A DNA stretch of 64,000 nt from Cymodocea nodosa (taxonomy: Eukaryota > Streptophyta > Magnoliopsida > Alismatales > Cymodoceaceae): contig JAZBRI010000011.1 of NCBI GenBank assembly GCA_036874045.1, forward strand, positions 10,980,501 to 11,044,500, given 5' to 3'. The notes below the pieces were generated by a model, which was given only the letters and a program-made list of their open reading frames with translations, was not told the origin of the DNA and ran no database searches. A program made the position numbers and the translations under genes. This document shows positions 34,948 to 45,902 of this stretch, piece by piece (position 1 is the stretch's first letter; every line of letters begins with the position of its first letter).

Positions 34948-36926
34948 ATGAGGAGGAACAAATCCTCCTCCTTCTCCGTCGTCGTCGTCGTCGTCCTCCT
35001 CCTCCTTCTCTCCGCTCCGGTGTACGCCGACGACCACGACCACGACCACGACCACGACGAGCATTCTCACTCGTCGTCAACACCGGCTGCTTTGAAGGAC
35101 TGCGCCGGCATGCCCAAATCCAACTCCAGCAACGTGATCCCCTTCGACACGACCTCCCTCCGCTGCTACACCGTGTGGTCTTCCCAAGATTTCGTCTTGA
35201 TGGTAATAGCGATGACTGCGTAATCGACAAGCATGGGGTTTTTGTGTAGCTTCGATTAATTCCATGTAATTTTTGTTGATCAGTACAAGCAAGACCAGCC
35301 GGGGCTGTGGAGCTTCGTCCTGACGGCACCGGAGGAGGGAAACCGCTACATCTCCGTGGGGTTCTCACCCCACGGGAAGATGGTGGGATCGAGCGCGATG
35401 GTCGGGTGGATGATGCCCAACGGCACGGGGATAGCGAAGCAGTACTACCTCCGTAGCAAGGATCCCGCTGACTGCAAGCCGGACTCCGGCGAGCTCTCGC
35501 TTGTCGAGGGGAGCACGACGATCGGCTCGGCGTCCTCGCGGTCGTACCTCTCCTTCCAGCTCAACACGTCAAAGCCGTCGTCCAGACTCATCTACGCCGT
35601 CGGGCCGGACGGGAGGATCCCCGGCGCCGACTTGTTGCTCGCCGTACACAGCGACATAGTCAGCACCTCCATCGACTACTCATCAGGTCAGATGTCGCTT
35701 AATTTCATCTCTCTGTCGATAATAATGATTAAATCGATTTGTATCGAACAAAGTGTACATGCATGTGCTTACCAATATTCAATTTTCGATAAAAATGTGA
35801 AATCACAGAATTCTATTTAATTAACTGATCGGTTATCTATAGTTGGTTAAAGAAGTATGTAATCGGCTTTTTTTTTCTAAAAAAATTGATTGACACAACA
35901 CTGGAAGCATTTCACCAAAATTAATTAAGGTGCAATCAACTACTTTACTTTAAAAAAAAAAAGAATACAAGCTGTCAGAAGTCAGCTTGACGTTAAGATA
36001 GAGAAAGCATTTATATAAATAAAATAAAATATTAATTAAATGGCAGCTTGCTATTAATTCAAAATTAGATTTGACATGATACCCATAAATGCTACATTTT
36101 TTATTATTATAAATAAGTGTTGCTTCATATGCCTTTCATTGACAAACTTTCACAGAGATATTTCTTATTATTATTATTTTAAAAAAAAATAGATTTAATT
36201 ATATAATTAAGTAATCTCCAATATTATCCTCTACTCTACTATATATTAAAATTTTATGTCAATATCCTATCCTATCATATATATATATTTATCGGAAGAT
36301 ATAAACATATATGCCTGCAGAAAAATTTTCATAAATATATATATTTTTCTTGACCAAGGTCCTCGATATCGGGTGTAGGCGAGAGCGCGGAGAGGGACGA
36401 GGACGAAGAGACACTGGCGAAAAGCCACGCGTACCTGACGCTGCTGGGCTGGGGCGTCGTCGTGCCGGTGGGTGTCCTGGCGGCTCGCTACGGCAAGAGC
36501 TGGGACCCAGGGTGGTTCTACACGCACCTGGCCCTCCAAGGCGTCGGTTTCTGCGTGGGCCTCGCCGGCGTCATCGTCGGCTTCAAGCTGGAGGACGAGA
36601 TCGGGGAGGAGGTCGACACCCACAAGGGCATCGGCATCGCCGTCTTGGTCCTCGGCAGTCTCCAGATGTTGGCGGTATTTCTACGGCCGAATAAGACGTC
36701 GAAGGTGAGGAAGTTCTGGAACTGGTACCACCACAACGTGGGGAGGGCAGCCATCGCGTTAGCGATCGCGAACATCTTCTACGGCTTGCATCTGGCACAC
36801 GAGGACGAGTCGTGGAGGATTGGGTATGGGGTCTTCCTTGGGGCTCTGGGACTCCTCGCCCTCTTGCTGGAGGCCAGAGCGTGGACGAGGAAGGAGCAGA
36901 CGACTCCACCAGTTCCTTCAATCTAG
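34948..36926 (+). CDS. cytochrome b561 and DOMON domain-containing protein (three exons, 401 aa)
   Basis: Exons 34948-35202, 35284-35686 and 36379-36926 join in frame, with GT..AG introns of 81 and 692 bp (phases 0 and 1), to give 401 residues. Residues 1-27 are a signal peptide with a long Val/Leu run. Residues 28-41 are DDHDHDHDHDEHSH. The DOMON domain spans about 50-205, with M118 (GKMVGS) and H207 (AVHSD) placed like the haem-b ligands of AIR12. After an acidic linker, the b561 core (about 232-390) keeps four histidines, H236 (KSHAY), H269 (YTHLALQ), H301 (DTHKG) and H337/H338 (WYHHNVGR), spaced for two haems. Family members carry electrons across the plasma membrane, with ascorbate as usual donor; acceptors include apoplastic iron or monodehydroascorbate. 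The third exon starts at 36379 because the AG at 36357-36358 would break the frame. Confidence 0.93.
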
Positions 36927-38127
36927 ACCGTTTATCTTGATATGTGTGGTTGGATTGCATGTAACCAACCAACCCTCTTGTATCCTTCCAAAGGGGGATC
37001 TTCAGAAGATTCAACGCGGAAGCCCTGAGGCACGCGACCATATAAATCCAGGGATAAAAAGATCTGAGCCGTTGATTTGAAATAGACGTTATGTTAACAT
37101 ATGTAGTTAGTTAATAATTAATATATATATTTTTATCTGGAAGTAACGGGAGATCTGTGACTGTTAAGAAATTTCAAAAAAGAAATAAATAAAAGTTTGA
37201 AAAATTTTGTAAGTGTCTGTGTCGATTTGAAAATCCAGAAAAGTTAACTTTTTTAAGTATAAAAGAAATTTTTTTTTTATGATTTTAGAATCATCTCCTT
37301 TTGAAATTTTGGAAATCTACCTTAGACGAAGTTTCCGCAGCATCTACGTGAGCTCGACATCAACGAAGCTTACTTGATGTTCGCCAATGCATTAGTCTTC
37401 AAAAAAAACCCTCATTTCTTTTAAAGGTATCCAGCAGTCTCCAACGACAACCCTTGCCGCTTAGGATCATCTTCTCTGTTAAGAACACCTGTAAAAGCAA
37501 CATGCCGTAAGACTCCATTGTGGTGATGTAGTTCCCTTGGATTTCTCCTTCCTTCCCCCTCCGTTGCCTCTACAGCTCCTCTGTGAGGTATAATATTCCA
37601 CCACCACTTTTCTTCTCCTACTTCATCTATTCGTGGCAATACATCAAGGAGTGAGTGGTATAATAGAGGGGTTTAAAAGAAATGCCCATCACCGAGGACT
37701 AGGTCTTGTTCTTTGTTCTCGAGGAGTTGTTCGATGATGGTGAGGAGTTCCAGGGGCAAGTCATCTTAGAACCCCATCACCTTGTTTAGGAACCCCATCA
37801 AGTGGTGGTATCTTCACAGCATTGTATAAAAATTAACGTTATTATCCCCAACATAAGCATTCACAAAGTAGTTTCAAAATTCCACACCGAGGTTTACCAA
37901 AAAAAAAAGTATGAAATTCTTAGGTGTGCCATTTCATGTGTTATGAATGAATAACAACTTATTTAAGTTATTCATTTTTATCTATTTTTAATACATGTTG
38001 TCATTGAATGAATATTAACTTATTTATTTTTTAAATTAGTGATTGATGTTGTCATTTAAACAAAGTCATTGTCATCCATATTTCAATGACGTGTTTTTCA
38101 TTTATATATATGCTTTGCAAATTAGAT
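36927..38127. other. 3' flank and spacer
   Basis: The first ~150 bases are probably 3' untranslated sequence of the b561/DOMON gene. The remainder is AT-rich, with a mixed-composition patch at 37420-37800 with no recognisable gene. Confidence 0.45.
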
Positions 38128-39155
38128 ATGGCTAGTATAGATAATACAATACAAGGTAAACAAAGATCTTACACTAGTTGGAATGCAAAAGCAGATGTCA
38201 CATTTTTGGACATATTAGAAGTTGTTTTAAATGAAATGAATGGAAAGACACATAATGGAAAAGTTAAAGTCGAAACATGGAACAAGGTAATAAAGAAATA
38301 CAATAATAACACAAATGCAGGTATTACAAAGAAAAATGTTGACAGTCAAATTAAAATATGATGAAAGATGTATCGCAAATACACAAAAATTATGTCTTAA
38401 AGTGGTTGAGGATGAAATTACATACAAGGTCATACTAATATTTCAGATGAAGTTTGGAATGAATTTATTAAGGTAATATTTTTGAATGTGTTAATATAAT
38501 TTGTATATTCTGTATATACTAACATTTTTCTAATCTTGCATAAATACCTACATTGTGCCCCTCTCAAAGGTAAACCATGTCCTATTTATGATCAACTGCA
38601 ATTGTTATTTGAAAGTAATATGACTACATAGAATGTCAGTAGAGACTTTGAAATAATTAGTCAGAATGAATGAGCCATACTTATGGATGAACCAAATGAA
38701 ATGACACCCCCACCAAATCATTTTCAATACTTCACACTACCAAGTGACAGTCCAATGGATACAGATGGTATCCAACTTCAATCTCCAATGTCTTCATTAA
38801 GAAGGTCTAATGAGATGAAAAAGGGAAAACGTCTAATACCACATGTAGAGTAAGCACAACTAATGACATCTTCATTTAAAGAAGTTATATTTGCTATTAT
38901 GTCATTATGTGAAAAAAAAAAGGATAAAGTTAAAGCTCGACAAGAATATTATGATAATGTGACAAACATACAAAAAGAACAACTTCAGATCCAAAAACAA
39001 CAAGTTAAAGTGCAAGAGCAAGTGCTGCATTTGAAATTGAAACAAGGAAGTCTTACAACACAAGCTATAAAAGCATTATTGTAAATTAAAAGTCTTACTA
39101 ACAGTGAGAAATTAAAAGCAATGACTTTGTTAGAAAGAAAAGAATTAGCAGAATA
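38128..39155 (+). pseudogene. Myb/SANT-like accessory protein of the Harbinger element
   Basis: From the ATG at 38128: a short lead, then SYTSWNAKADVTFLDILEVV, LNEMNGK, WNKVIKKYNN, NAGITKKNVDSQIK, a trihelix-type Myb/SANT-like domain. A stop at 38359-38361 and frame changes break it. The C-terminal part (38863-39084) is a Gln/Lys-rich coiled-coil-like segment (QKEQLQIQKQQVKVQEQV) matching the place of the equivalent segment at 21.6-21.85 kb. Confidence 0.7.
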
Positions 39156-39461
39156 ATTTATTAGCATCCCAACAGATATGAGGGTAGAATAGATAAAATA
39201 TTATAACTTATAAATGTACTTTTCTATTGCTAAGTAATGTTGATGGATGTGATGAACTTTATCATTGTGGTGAATAATGTGTAATATTGAATTTTAGGCA
39301 ATGATGATGACTATTGATTTTCATATATGAATGCTTTATTGCTTGATATTTTATATAAATGTTGTTATGTGAAATAAATGTTTTTATTATTGTCGAAGAT
39401 TCGTATAGATTTTTAGGAAAATGTTTACTAATCTCATTACTTCTTGTAGGTAATAATTATC

Positions 39462-40849
39462 ATGAATGGTATAAATGGTTTGGAATTGTTAAAGAATATG
39501 CTTGAGGAATAAGAGGGAGAAGTAGAAAGACAACGAATGTTACTTCTTTCACTGTGGAACTTCCTTGCAGGTATTGCATGTATGTCAAGTACATTGACTA
39601 GTACTACACATCGCATTTATAGTAGAGAAGGACATTACTACATTAGAAGATTATTAGATCCATTATTACCACATTAAAGATATAATTGTCGGAAGATATA
39701 TAGAATGAGTTAACATATATTCCTTGACTTTTGTAATTTGTTACAAAGAGAAGTTAGTATGGGAAATACAAGCAATGTTAGTGTTGAAGAGAAGTTTGCA
39801 ATTTTTCTTGTCATTGTTGGTTAAAGCCAACAATATGAAGTAACAAGGGAACGCTTCTCTTGGTCTACATAGACTGTTAGTATGTACTTCAATGAAGTAC
39901 TTAATGCAATTTTGAACTTACATAAACAATTTCTTGTAATGCCTCCAACATTAACTCCAAGTAGAATATTGAATGATTCAAATGTGTATCCCTATTTTAA
40001 GTTAAATATATATGTATTTTCATATGAAATTGATTTATACATTTTTTTTTCTCATTTTCTTATTCATATGTTAATAGAATTTCATTGGTACTATTGATGA
40101 AACACATATTAAGGTAACTATTTATGGACGACAAATAGCAATATTTAGAAATAGAAAAAGAGAGTTAAGTCAAAATGTTATGACCGCATGTAATTTTGAT
40201 ATGGAATTTACATATATTCTTAGTGGTTGAGAATGATTAGCTTATGATGCAAGAATCCTTTAAGATGTTGTCATAAGACATCATTCATTCAAGGTTCCAC
40301 TAGGTATGAAATGACATTATTGAATATATATTTTTTATTTACACTAATTTTTAATTATATACAAGAATGTTTTATTTGGTTGATGTTGGTTATCCTAATC
40401 GACTTGAATTTATTTGTCCATATCGAGGAGTGAGATATTATCTATCTGAATATGAAAATAATAGACTTCTAGAAAATGTAGTCGAAAACTTTAATTATAA
40501 ACATTTACAATTAAGATAAGTGATTTAGCGATTATTTGGAGTTGTTAAACATCGTTTTGTAATCTTACAAAGACATATTCCGTATCCTTATGATATACAA
40601 ACGAAGATTGTGATGGTTTGCTTCATACTATATAATTTAATACGTAGAACTGATAGAGTAGATTTATTAGAAAGTCTAGAAGATGAGTTAGCTGAATTTG
40701 ATCTAGAAAATGAAGAAATTGGAATTATTGAAGATGAACTTTCACAGATAAATAGTACATTAAAAATGACACAAGAATAAAGAAAACAAATAACAGATGA
40801 AATGCATGATAACATGAAGACTGTTATATGGGATGGACGTGACTTTTAA
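39462..40849 (+). pseudogene. PIF/Harbinger transposase
   Basis: Start at 39462, with stops from the 17th codon on. Landmarks in order: LLLSLWNFLAGIA, YIRRLLDPLLPH, YNCRKIYRMS; then at about 40080 FIGTIDETHIKV (first catalytic D), AYDARIL (second D) near 40240, FYLVDVGYPNRLEF (third D) near 40370-40410, RGVRYYLSEY, NFNYKHLQLR, KHRFVILQRH and the acidic tail ending WDGRDF at 40849. All three acidic positions are still visible, but stops and at least one frame change make it inactive. An AG|GT-rich stretch before the ATG could be an intron end. Confidence 0.82.
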
Positions 40850-41740
40850 ATCATTTCATATGTAACTTTTTCAAATTGTTACGTTACAATATTTAAACAT
40901 TTGTATGTTGATAATTTATATTTATGTTCTGAATTTTATTAATATATTGGATGTTAGTTAACAATTTTGAAAAGTAATTGTTTGTGATATGTTATATTCA
41001 AATAGGTAATACACAATACAACTTTTGTTTAATTTATTTATGATATTATTAATAAATAAAAATAAGAAGAGTTGATATTTTTTCTTAAAATATAAGTATT
41101 ATAAAGTGAAGAAATAGAATAAATTAAAATTAATTATTAGAATATTTTGATTAAAAAAATATATTTCAATTTTAAACATTTCATTTGTTAAAAATCTTAT
41201 TGTGGGAATCTTAACTTTTCTAACTTTCTAACACGTGCATAATAACTTTGATTTTCTCAAAAATCTAGATTTTATAATTCAAAAGAATCTAAACTTTTTA
41301 TTTACTTTATTTTTAAATTTTTTTACGTATACAAATACTTTTTGAATCTCGTAATTACCTTAAGGACTAGGACAGTAGTTGCTCAATCAATAATTTTTAC
41401 ATGAAATTGAATTTAAGATATTGCTGTAGTTATGGAAAATAAAATAAAACTAAAAATGTAAAATATTTTTATTTAAAAAATAATCAATAAATTAGATGAA
41501 AAAAAAATCCTTATTAATTGTGAATAACAATCGACCTGTTCAAGCTATTTTTTTTTTTAATATAAGGTAAAAAAAAATTCAATCACAAGTGTGAAATTGA
41601 ACACCTATACTTACATTAATAATAATATGGTAAAAGAAGAAGTTTTTTCTTTAAAGTTTTGATAGTTATTTGTATCTTCTGCTTTATATCTATTGAAGAC
41701 GTCCATAGATCACTCCCTTGTATTTTAAATCTTGGCACTC
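40850..41740. other. AT-rich spacer
   Basis: Nothing recognised apart from long A/T tracts. Confidence 0.5.
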
Positions 41741-42728
41741 ACGATATCAATTTGATCCAACTGTGGAATTGGTTCGGATCTAGATCCGGATCCCCCACTT
41801 TGGACCGACGCACGTCGACCACCTTAGCCCGTTTGCCCTGAAGACCCGGAGGCGGCTGGGACGGGAGATCACGTGGGGGAATCGTCTGCGGCGGTGTCGG
41901 GGGCTGAGCGCATCCAGTGGCTTGGTGGTCGAGGGTGACTCTCGAAGCGCAGGGGTCTCCACTTGGATCGGTTCTCGCAGACGGTCGCTTCCTTCTTGTA
42001 CCGGTTGTTGCCCTAGTCCTGGTTCTCTTCGAAAAAGTTGGTACTTCTTCTTCTGTTGATTTATTTTTTCGCGTCATATGCGATCTGCTGTATGTAATAA
42101 AGTGTGTTCCGTGCGTAAATTAGAAGCGGGGTGGGAGGAGGTGGAGTTTTTCAACTCTGTTCAATTGCTTTTCTATTTGGTCTTTTATCGTATGCATTAA
42201 GAGGGGAGCGGAAAGGAATCTTTTTTTGATTTGGGTAGAACTTTTTTTGATCTGGGAGTTATTGTTTCTGTTTTCACTTTCTCAGCGAATTAAAAACCTC
42301 ATCTCCCCATTCTAGAAAGCTACTGTTGCTGCGCTGTTCAATTTGATCATTCTGGGATGAAATCTGCAGTGTCGGTTTACGTTACGCATTTAGTAATGAA
42401 TATATTGAGAGAGCAACGAAATATCTGACTGATGTGAAAACTTGCTATTGGCTGCATGGGATTAAAAAGAAATATGTTATGAACACCTTCCACTGATGTA
42501 AATTTCAGATTTTTACCATCAAGTTTTTATTATTATCAGAATAGACATATTTTGATGTGAGCCTTGAAGCATTTTGTTTTTGAAGTTTAACTATGATTTC
42601 TAATTTGGAACTTTTGCGTCTTATTGGTAATGTTTTAGGCTTGAAGTTACGAGTGCTACAACAGCTTCATCTGTGAATCTGGGTTTTGTTTAAGCAATCG
42701 AATAATTAAGATCCTTGTGAAGAGAGAA
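41741..42728 (+). promoter_or_regulatory. probable promoter and 5' leader with intron of the rhomboid gene
   Basis: A GC-rich block at 41780-42060 has the look of a first non-coding exon. It is followed by T-rich intron-like sequence ending in TGTTTTAG (42631-42638) and then a 90-base leader to the ATG. A donor (GT at about 42040-42045) is plausible but not certain. Open frames on either strand of the GC-rich block show no domain. Confidence 0.4.
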
Positions 42729-43526
42729 ATGGGAAAGCCGTTGATCTATGAAATTTGGCAAAAGCCTGCAACTAGTTGTGTCATAGGGATATGCACTGCA
42801 GTCTGGATCTACGTACAGAAGAAGCACATAGGATACAGTAATGTGGGCTTGAGTTATGAAACAGCAGCTCAAGGACATTACTGGAGACTAATTACTTCGG
42901 CATTCTCTCATATTAGCATTATTCATCTTGTTTTTAACATGAGCGCACTTTGGAGCCTTGGTGTTTTGGAGCAGTTAGGTCACATGGGTCTTGGTATACA
43001 GTTCTATCTTCATTACAGCCTCGTGTTAGTATTGTTATCCGGAGTGCTGGTTCTGGGTATATATCATATTCTAATCCAGAAATTCAAGTTTGAGTACTTC
43101 ACAAGAGTTACAGCTGTTGGCTACTCTTGTGTTGTATTTGGATGGATGACAATTCTTGCTGTGAAGCAACCTTCTTCAAGGTTGGACCTCTTTGGGTTTC
43201 TTTCTCTGCCAATCAGCTTTGCCCCCTTTGAATCGTTAATTTTTACATCTATAATGGTGCCACAAGCTAGCTTTATCGGCCATTTATCAGGAATTATTGT
43301 TGGCTACTCTATTGCCTGGGGTTTAATTCATGGAATGAATAGTTACTGGGCCATAACAATTCTTGGATGGACCTTCCTAGTTTTTATGTTGAGTTTAAAG
43401 CGCAGTGGAGCATATGACTTCACATTTATCAAGATTGAACCTGTTACAGATCCTTCCCTGCCTGCCGTTGGTTTTTTATCTTCTCAGAATGGTAGAACTT
43501 TGCAGACGGACATGCTGCCATTATGA
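42729..43526 (+). CDS. RBL13: RBL13-like rhomboid family intramembrane protease (265 aa)
   Basis: Single coding exon. The start is the first ATG (42729), giving [13 protein letters not shown]; an in-frame GTG four codons upstream is ignored. Rhomboid features: [22 protein letters not shown] (residues 49-70, with H61, H66 and N70 of the HxxxxHxxxN motif), MSALWSLG, then the nucleophile segment [12 protein letters not shown] (S133) and [12 protein letters not shown] (H185). Ser and His of the dyad are present, but the usual GxSG reads GYSC. About six hydrophobic helices are predicted by eye, followed by a soluble tail from about 226. Family knowledge: rhomboids cut transmembrane substrates inside the membrane; plant RBL13-type members have no well-established substrate. 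Overall order and length fit Arabidopsis RBL13. The gene is AT-rich. Confidence 0.85.
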   Translation: MGKPLIYEIWQKPATSCVIGICTAVWIYVQKKHIGYSNVGLSYETAAQGHYWRLITSAFSHISIIHLVFNMSALWSLGVLEQLGHMGLGIQFYLHYSLVLVLLSGVLVLGIYHILIQKFKFEYFTRVTAVGYSCVVFGWMTILAVKQPSSRLDLFGFLSLPISFAPFESLIFTSIMVPQASFIGHLSGIIVGYSIAWGLIHGMNSYWAITILGWTFLVFMLSLKRSGAYDFTFIKIEPVTDPSLPAVGFLSSQNGRTLQTDMLPL

Positions 43527-44180
43527 GGCTTCCACCATGTATATATATCATTTGGTGCATTCTGTAGCGTCTCCCAGGCAATAGGCAGGACTAAAGAGAC
43601 TACTTATACAGGTTTACTGGCTGCTGTTCAATGTTTATTCTTGAACCATTTGCAGTTCTTACCCTAGGAAACGACAGTCATCAATCCAATGCTGCTGTGT
43701 TGGTGATTCGTTGAATCTAGGTAATGTAACACGATTGTACCAGAATGTTTTATTTGATAGTGATTATGTTTTTGCATGGACTTAAACTTTTGTTCTCACA
43801 AGCATTATAAGGGAGGAGAAGAAGATCAACTGCACTATCTGTGCTTGATTAACACATGGTAAGTGATGTGGAAATGCTGTATTTTGAGATGCTTCCATGA
43901 TGCATCTTTGGATGTCATGGTTTCTTTGTTCAATTTAAGCAGGTCGTTATATTTAATCAATTCGATGGGACTTAGGCTTTCTTGCGCTTTTATGCACCTT
44001 TCTTCTTTCTCTTCGTTTGAGATTTGTCTTTTGACTTAAAACGGGAACGTGTTCATGACATTGATTTAATGTGATGATGCGCAGTCTTACATCAATTCCA
44101 GAAAGATGATCGATCATACTTTAATTTTTCAAATTATGTAACTGTACTTTTTGTGAAATTCTATTAGTTGAATTTATGGT
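43527..44180 (+). other. 3' region of the rhomboid gene and spacer
   Basis: The first ~250 bases probably form the 3' untranslated region. No further gene seen. Confidence 0.4.
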
Positions 44181-44189
44181 ATGAGCTTA

Positions 44190-44560
44190 GTTTTTTTCTT
44201 TGACGGGGGAAAAATCCTCAATTTCATTGAGAAGATCAAGTTTGGTCATCCCATCACAAAAATGACTCTTTCCAAGAAATATCCCTCTGTCCGATAAGAT
44301 TAACCTGTCAGATTAATGCACCATTTTTTTTCTACTTTTTTCCACTAGATCATTAGGAAATATGTTATTGTGCATATCCGGAACACTGGGGGGCATTGAC
44401 GAGAGTAATCTTCTTCCCGGAAGTGAGTTTGAGTTCAATGGTCCCCTGGACCATGAATTGATTTTTATTTCCCATTTGAACTTTTTGAAATATGTTCTTT
44501 TGACAAACAGGTATGGATGCATCTGTGTCAGACCTCCATCCTAAGCTCTCGGAAAGCATG
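44190..44560 (-). mobile_element. possible LINE 3'-end fragment
   Basis: On the minus strand the sequence ends TCAATGAAATTGAGGATTTT, then CCCCCGTCAAAGAAAAAAAC. That tail is like those of plant L1-type LINEs, recognised from memory. No coding domain could be shown upstream. Confidence 0.3.
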
Positions 44561-45640
44561 AGAGCCTCAATCGTAATTGCAACGATATTCTTGAAGCGAC
44601 ACTGATGAACAAAGTGCTCTTAGATTTACGAGGACGAGTTTTCTTCTTCTGATCGTGATTTTTGCAGCCTTTTTCAAGAAACAAGATTCCTCTTTGATGA
44701 CCTGGATTGCATCAAATTATCTAATTTGGAGTGATGCAACAAGTAAACAAGTGCAACCTCACATTGGTTGGTTTTCAGCAGTAAAATTTTGAACCAAGGA
44801 AATTTTGGTAAAAAGAGATTTAAGCTGGAGATCTAACTTGCCAAATTTATGGCAGTCAAGGTGAAACAATGCATCCAGAAGTTACTTTGCAAAAATAGAA
44901 ATAATTTCATTTTCAAGGATGAGAGTGAAAATATCTCCTATCTTTGGCTTGCTTTTTGGTTAAGATGGTAACTTAAACTTAAAGAGACGAATAGATGTAA
45001 ATGCGTTAGAAAATATTCGAAGTTATTGGGAATGCTCAATTGGAGAGCGAGGAGCAATTAAAAATAATATAAACAATGCTTGAGGATTTTATCATTTACT
45101 TGTTTTTTATTCCCTTTTTAATTGTCTTCCATAGACTTATTATTTGTAGTCCTGGTAGTGGAATGCATAATTAGGATAACTTTAATCGTATCTAATACAA
45201 CAATCATTTTCAAAAGAGTTTAATGATCATTCATTCATAGGTACCCATGTTGCAATTTAAGTATATCAATGGTAAATATTACATTTGAAATAAATAGACT
45301 TTTTTCACAAATATTTTTTTAAAAAACAATTATCATCGGTGATAAATTTTAAATTAATATATTTAAATTATAAGATAAATATTTACATTATTTTTAATTA
45401 TAAATCCTAAACTACAATTATATGTTCACGTGACTGAACAAAAAAAATTTATCTGTTCGTTAGTCATTTTATAAAACTTAATAGTTATATCTATGTATAT
45501 AAAAACTCAAATATTTATCTAAATTTTTAATTTTTATTATCGAATGTATATGAAAAACATGTGAAAATTTAAAATATTAAAAATATATATGTAAATAACT
45601 TAATTATATAAATTTTTAACATAATTTTTTGACTAAATCA
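44561..45640. other. AT-rich spacer upstream of EMC10
   Basis: No gene recognised. Confidence 0.5.
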
Positions 45641-45647
45641 AAACATT

Positions 45648-45715
45648 AATTATCTAAAAATTTAATTATCTAAAAATCTAATTATTTAAAAACTTTAACT
45701 ATCTAAAATTTTAAA
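45648..45715. repeat. short tandem repeat, ~17 bp unit
   Basis: About four variants of TTAATTATCTAAAAA in a row. Confidence 0.7.
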
Positions 45716-45902
45716 TAAAACTTTTAAATAACTTTATAACATTTATATGTTGCAGAAAATAAACCCTATTCATAAAAAGGAGGTGTTCTTGTGAGAAGGA
45801 TAAAAGAGGTATTACGGAGGAGGACGGGCAAAAACCGCACTCTCGTCGGAAGACGCAGAACTGCTCCTTTTTCGGTCGATCCACGAGAGGAAAACCTAAA
45901 AA

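Larger units (their letters stand above)
38128..40849 (+). mobile_element. PIF/Harbinger copy on the plus strand (termini not found)
   Basis: Myb/SANT-like gene followed by transposase in the same order as the 15.8-24.1 kb copy, but on the opposite strand. Terminal repeats could not be identified, so the limits given are those of the coding homology. Confidence 0.7.

Noticed and set aside
36267..36775. Alternative long frames across the third exon of the b561/DOMON gene
   Set aside because: Shadows in GC-rich coding DNA; the chosen frame keeps all four haem histidines.
37421..37639. 72-residue minus-strand frame
   Set aside because: No family features; isolated in spacer DNA.
41739..42123. 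Open frames on both strands upstream of the rhomboid gene
   Set aside because: GC-rich probable non-coding first exon; neither frame resembles a known family.
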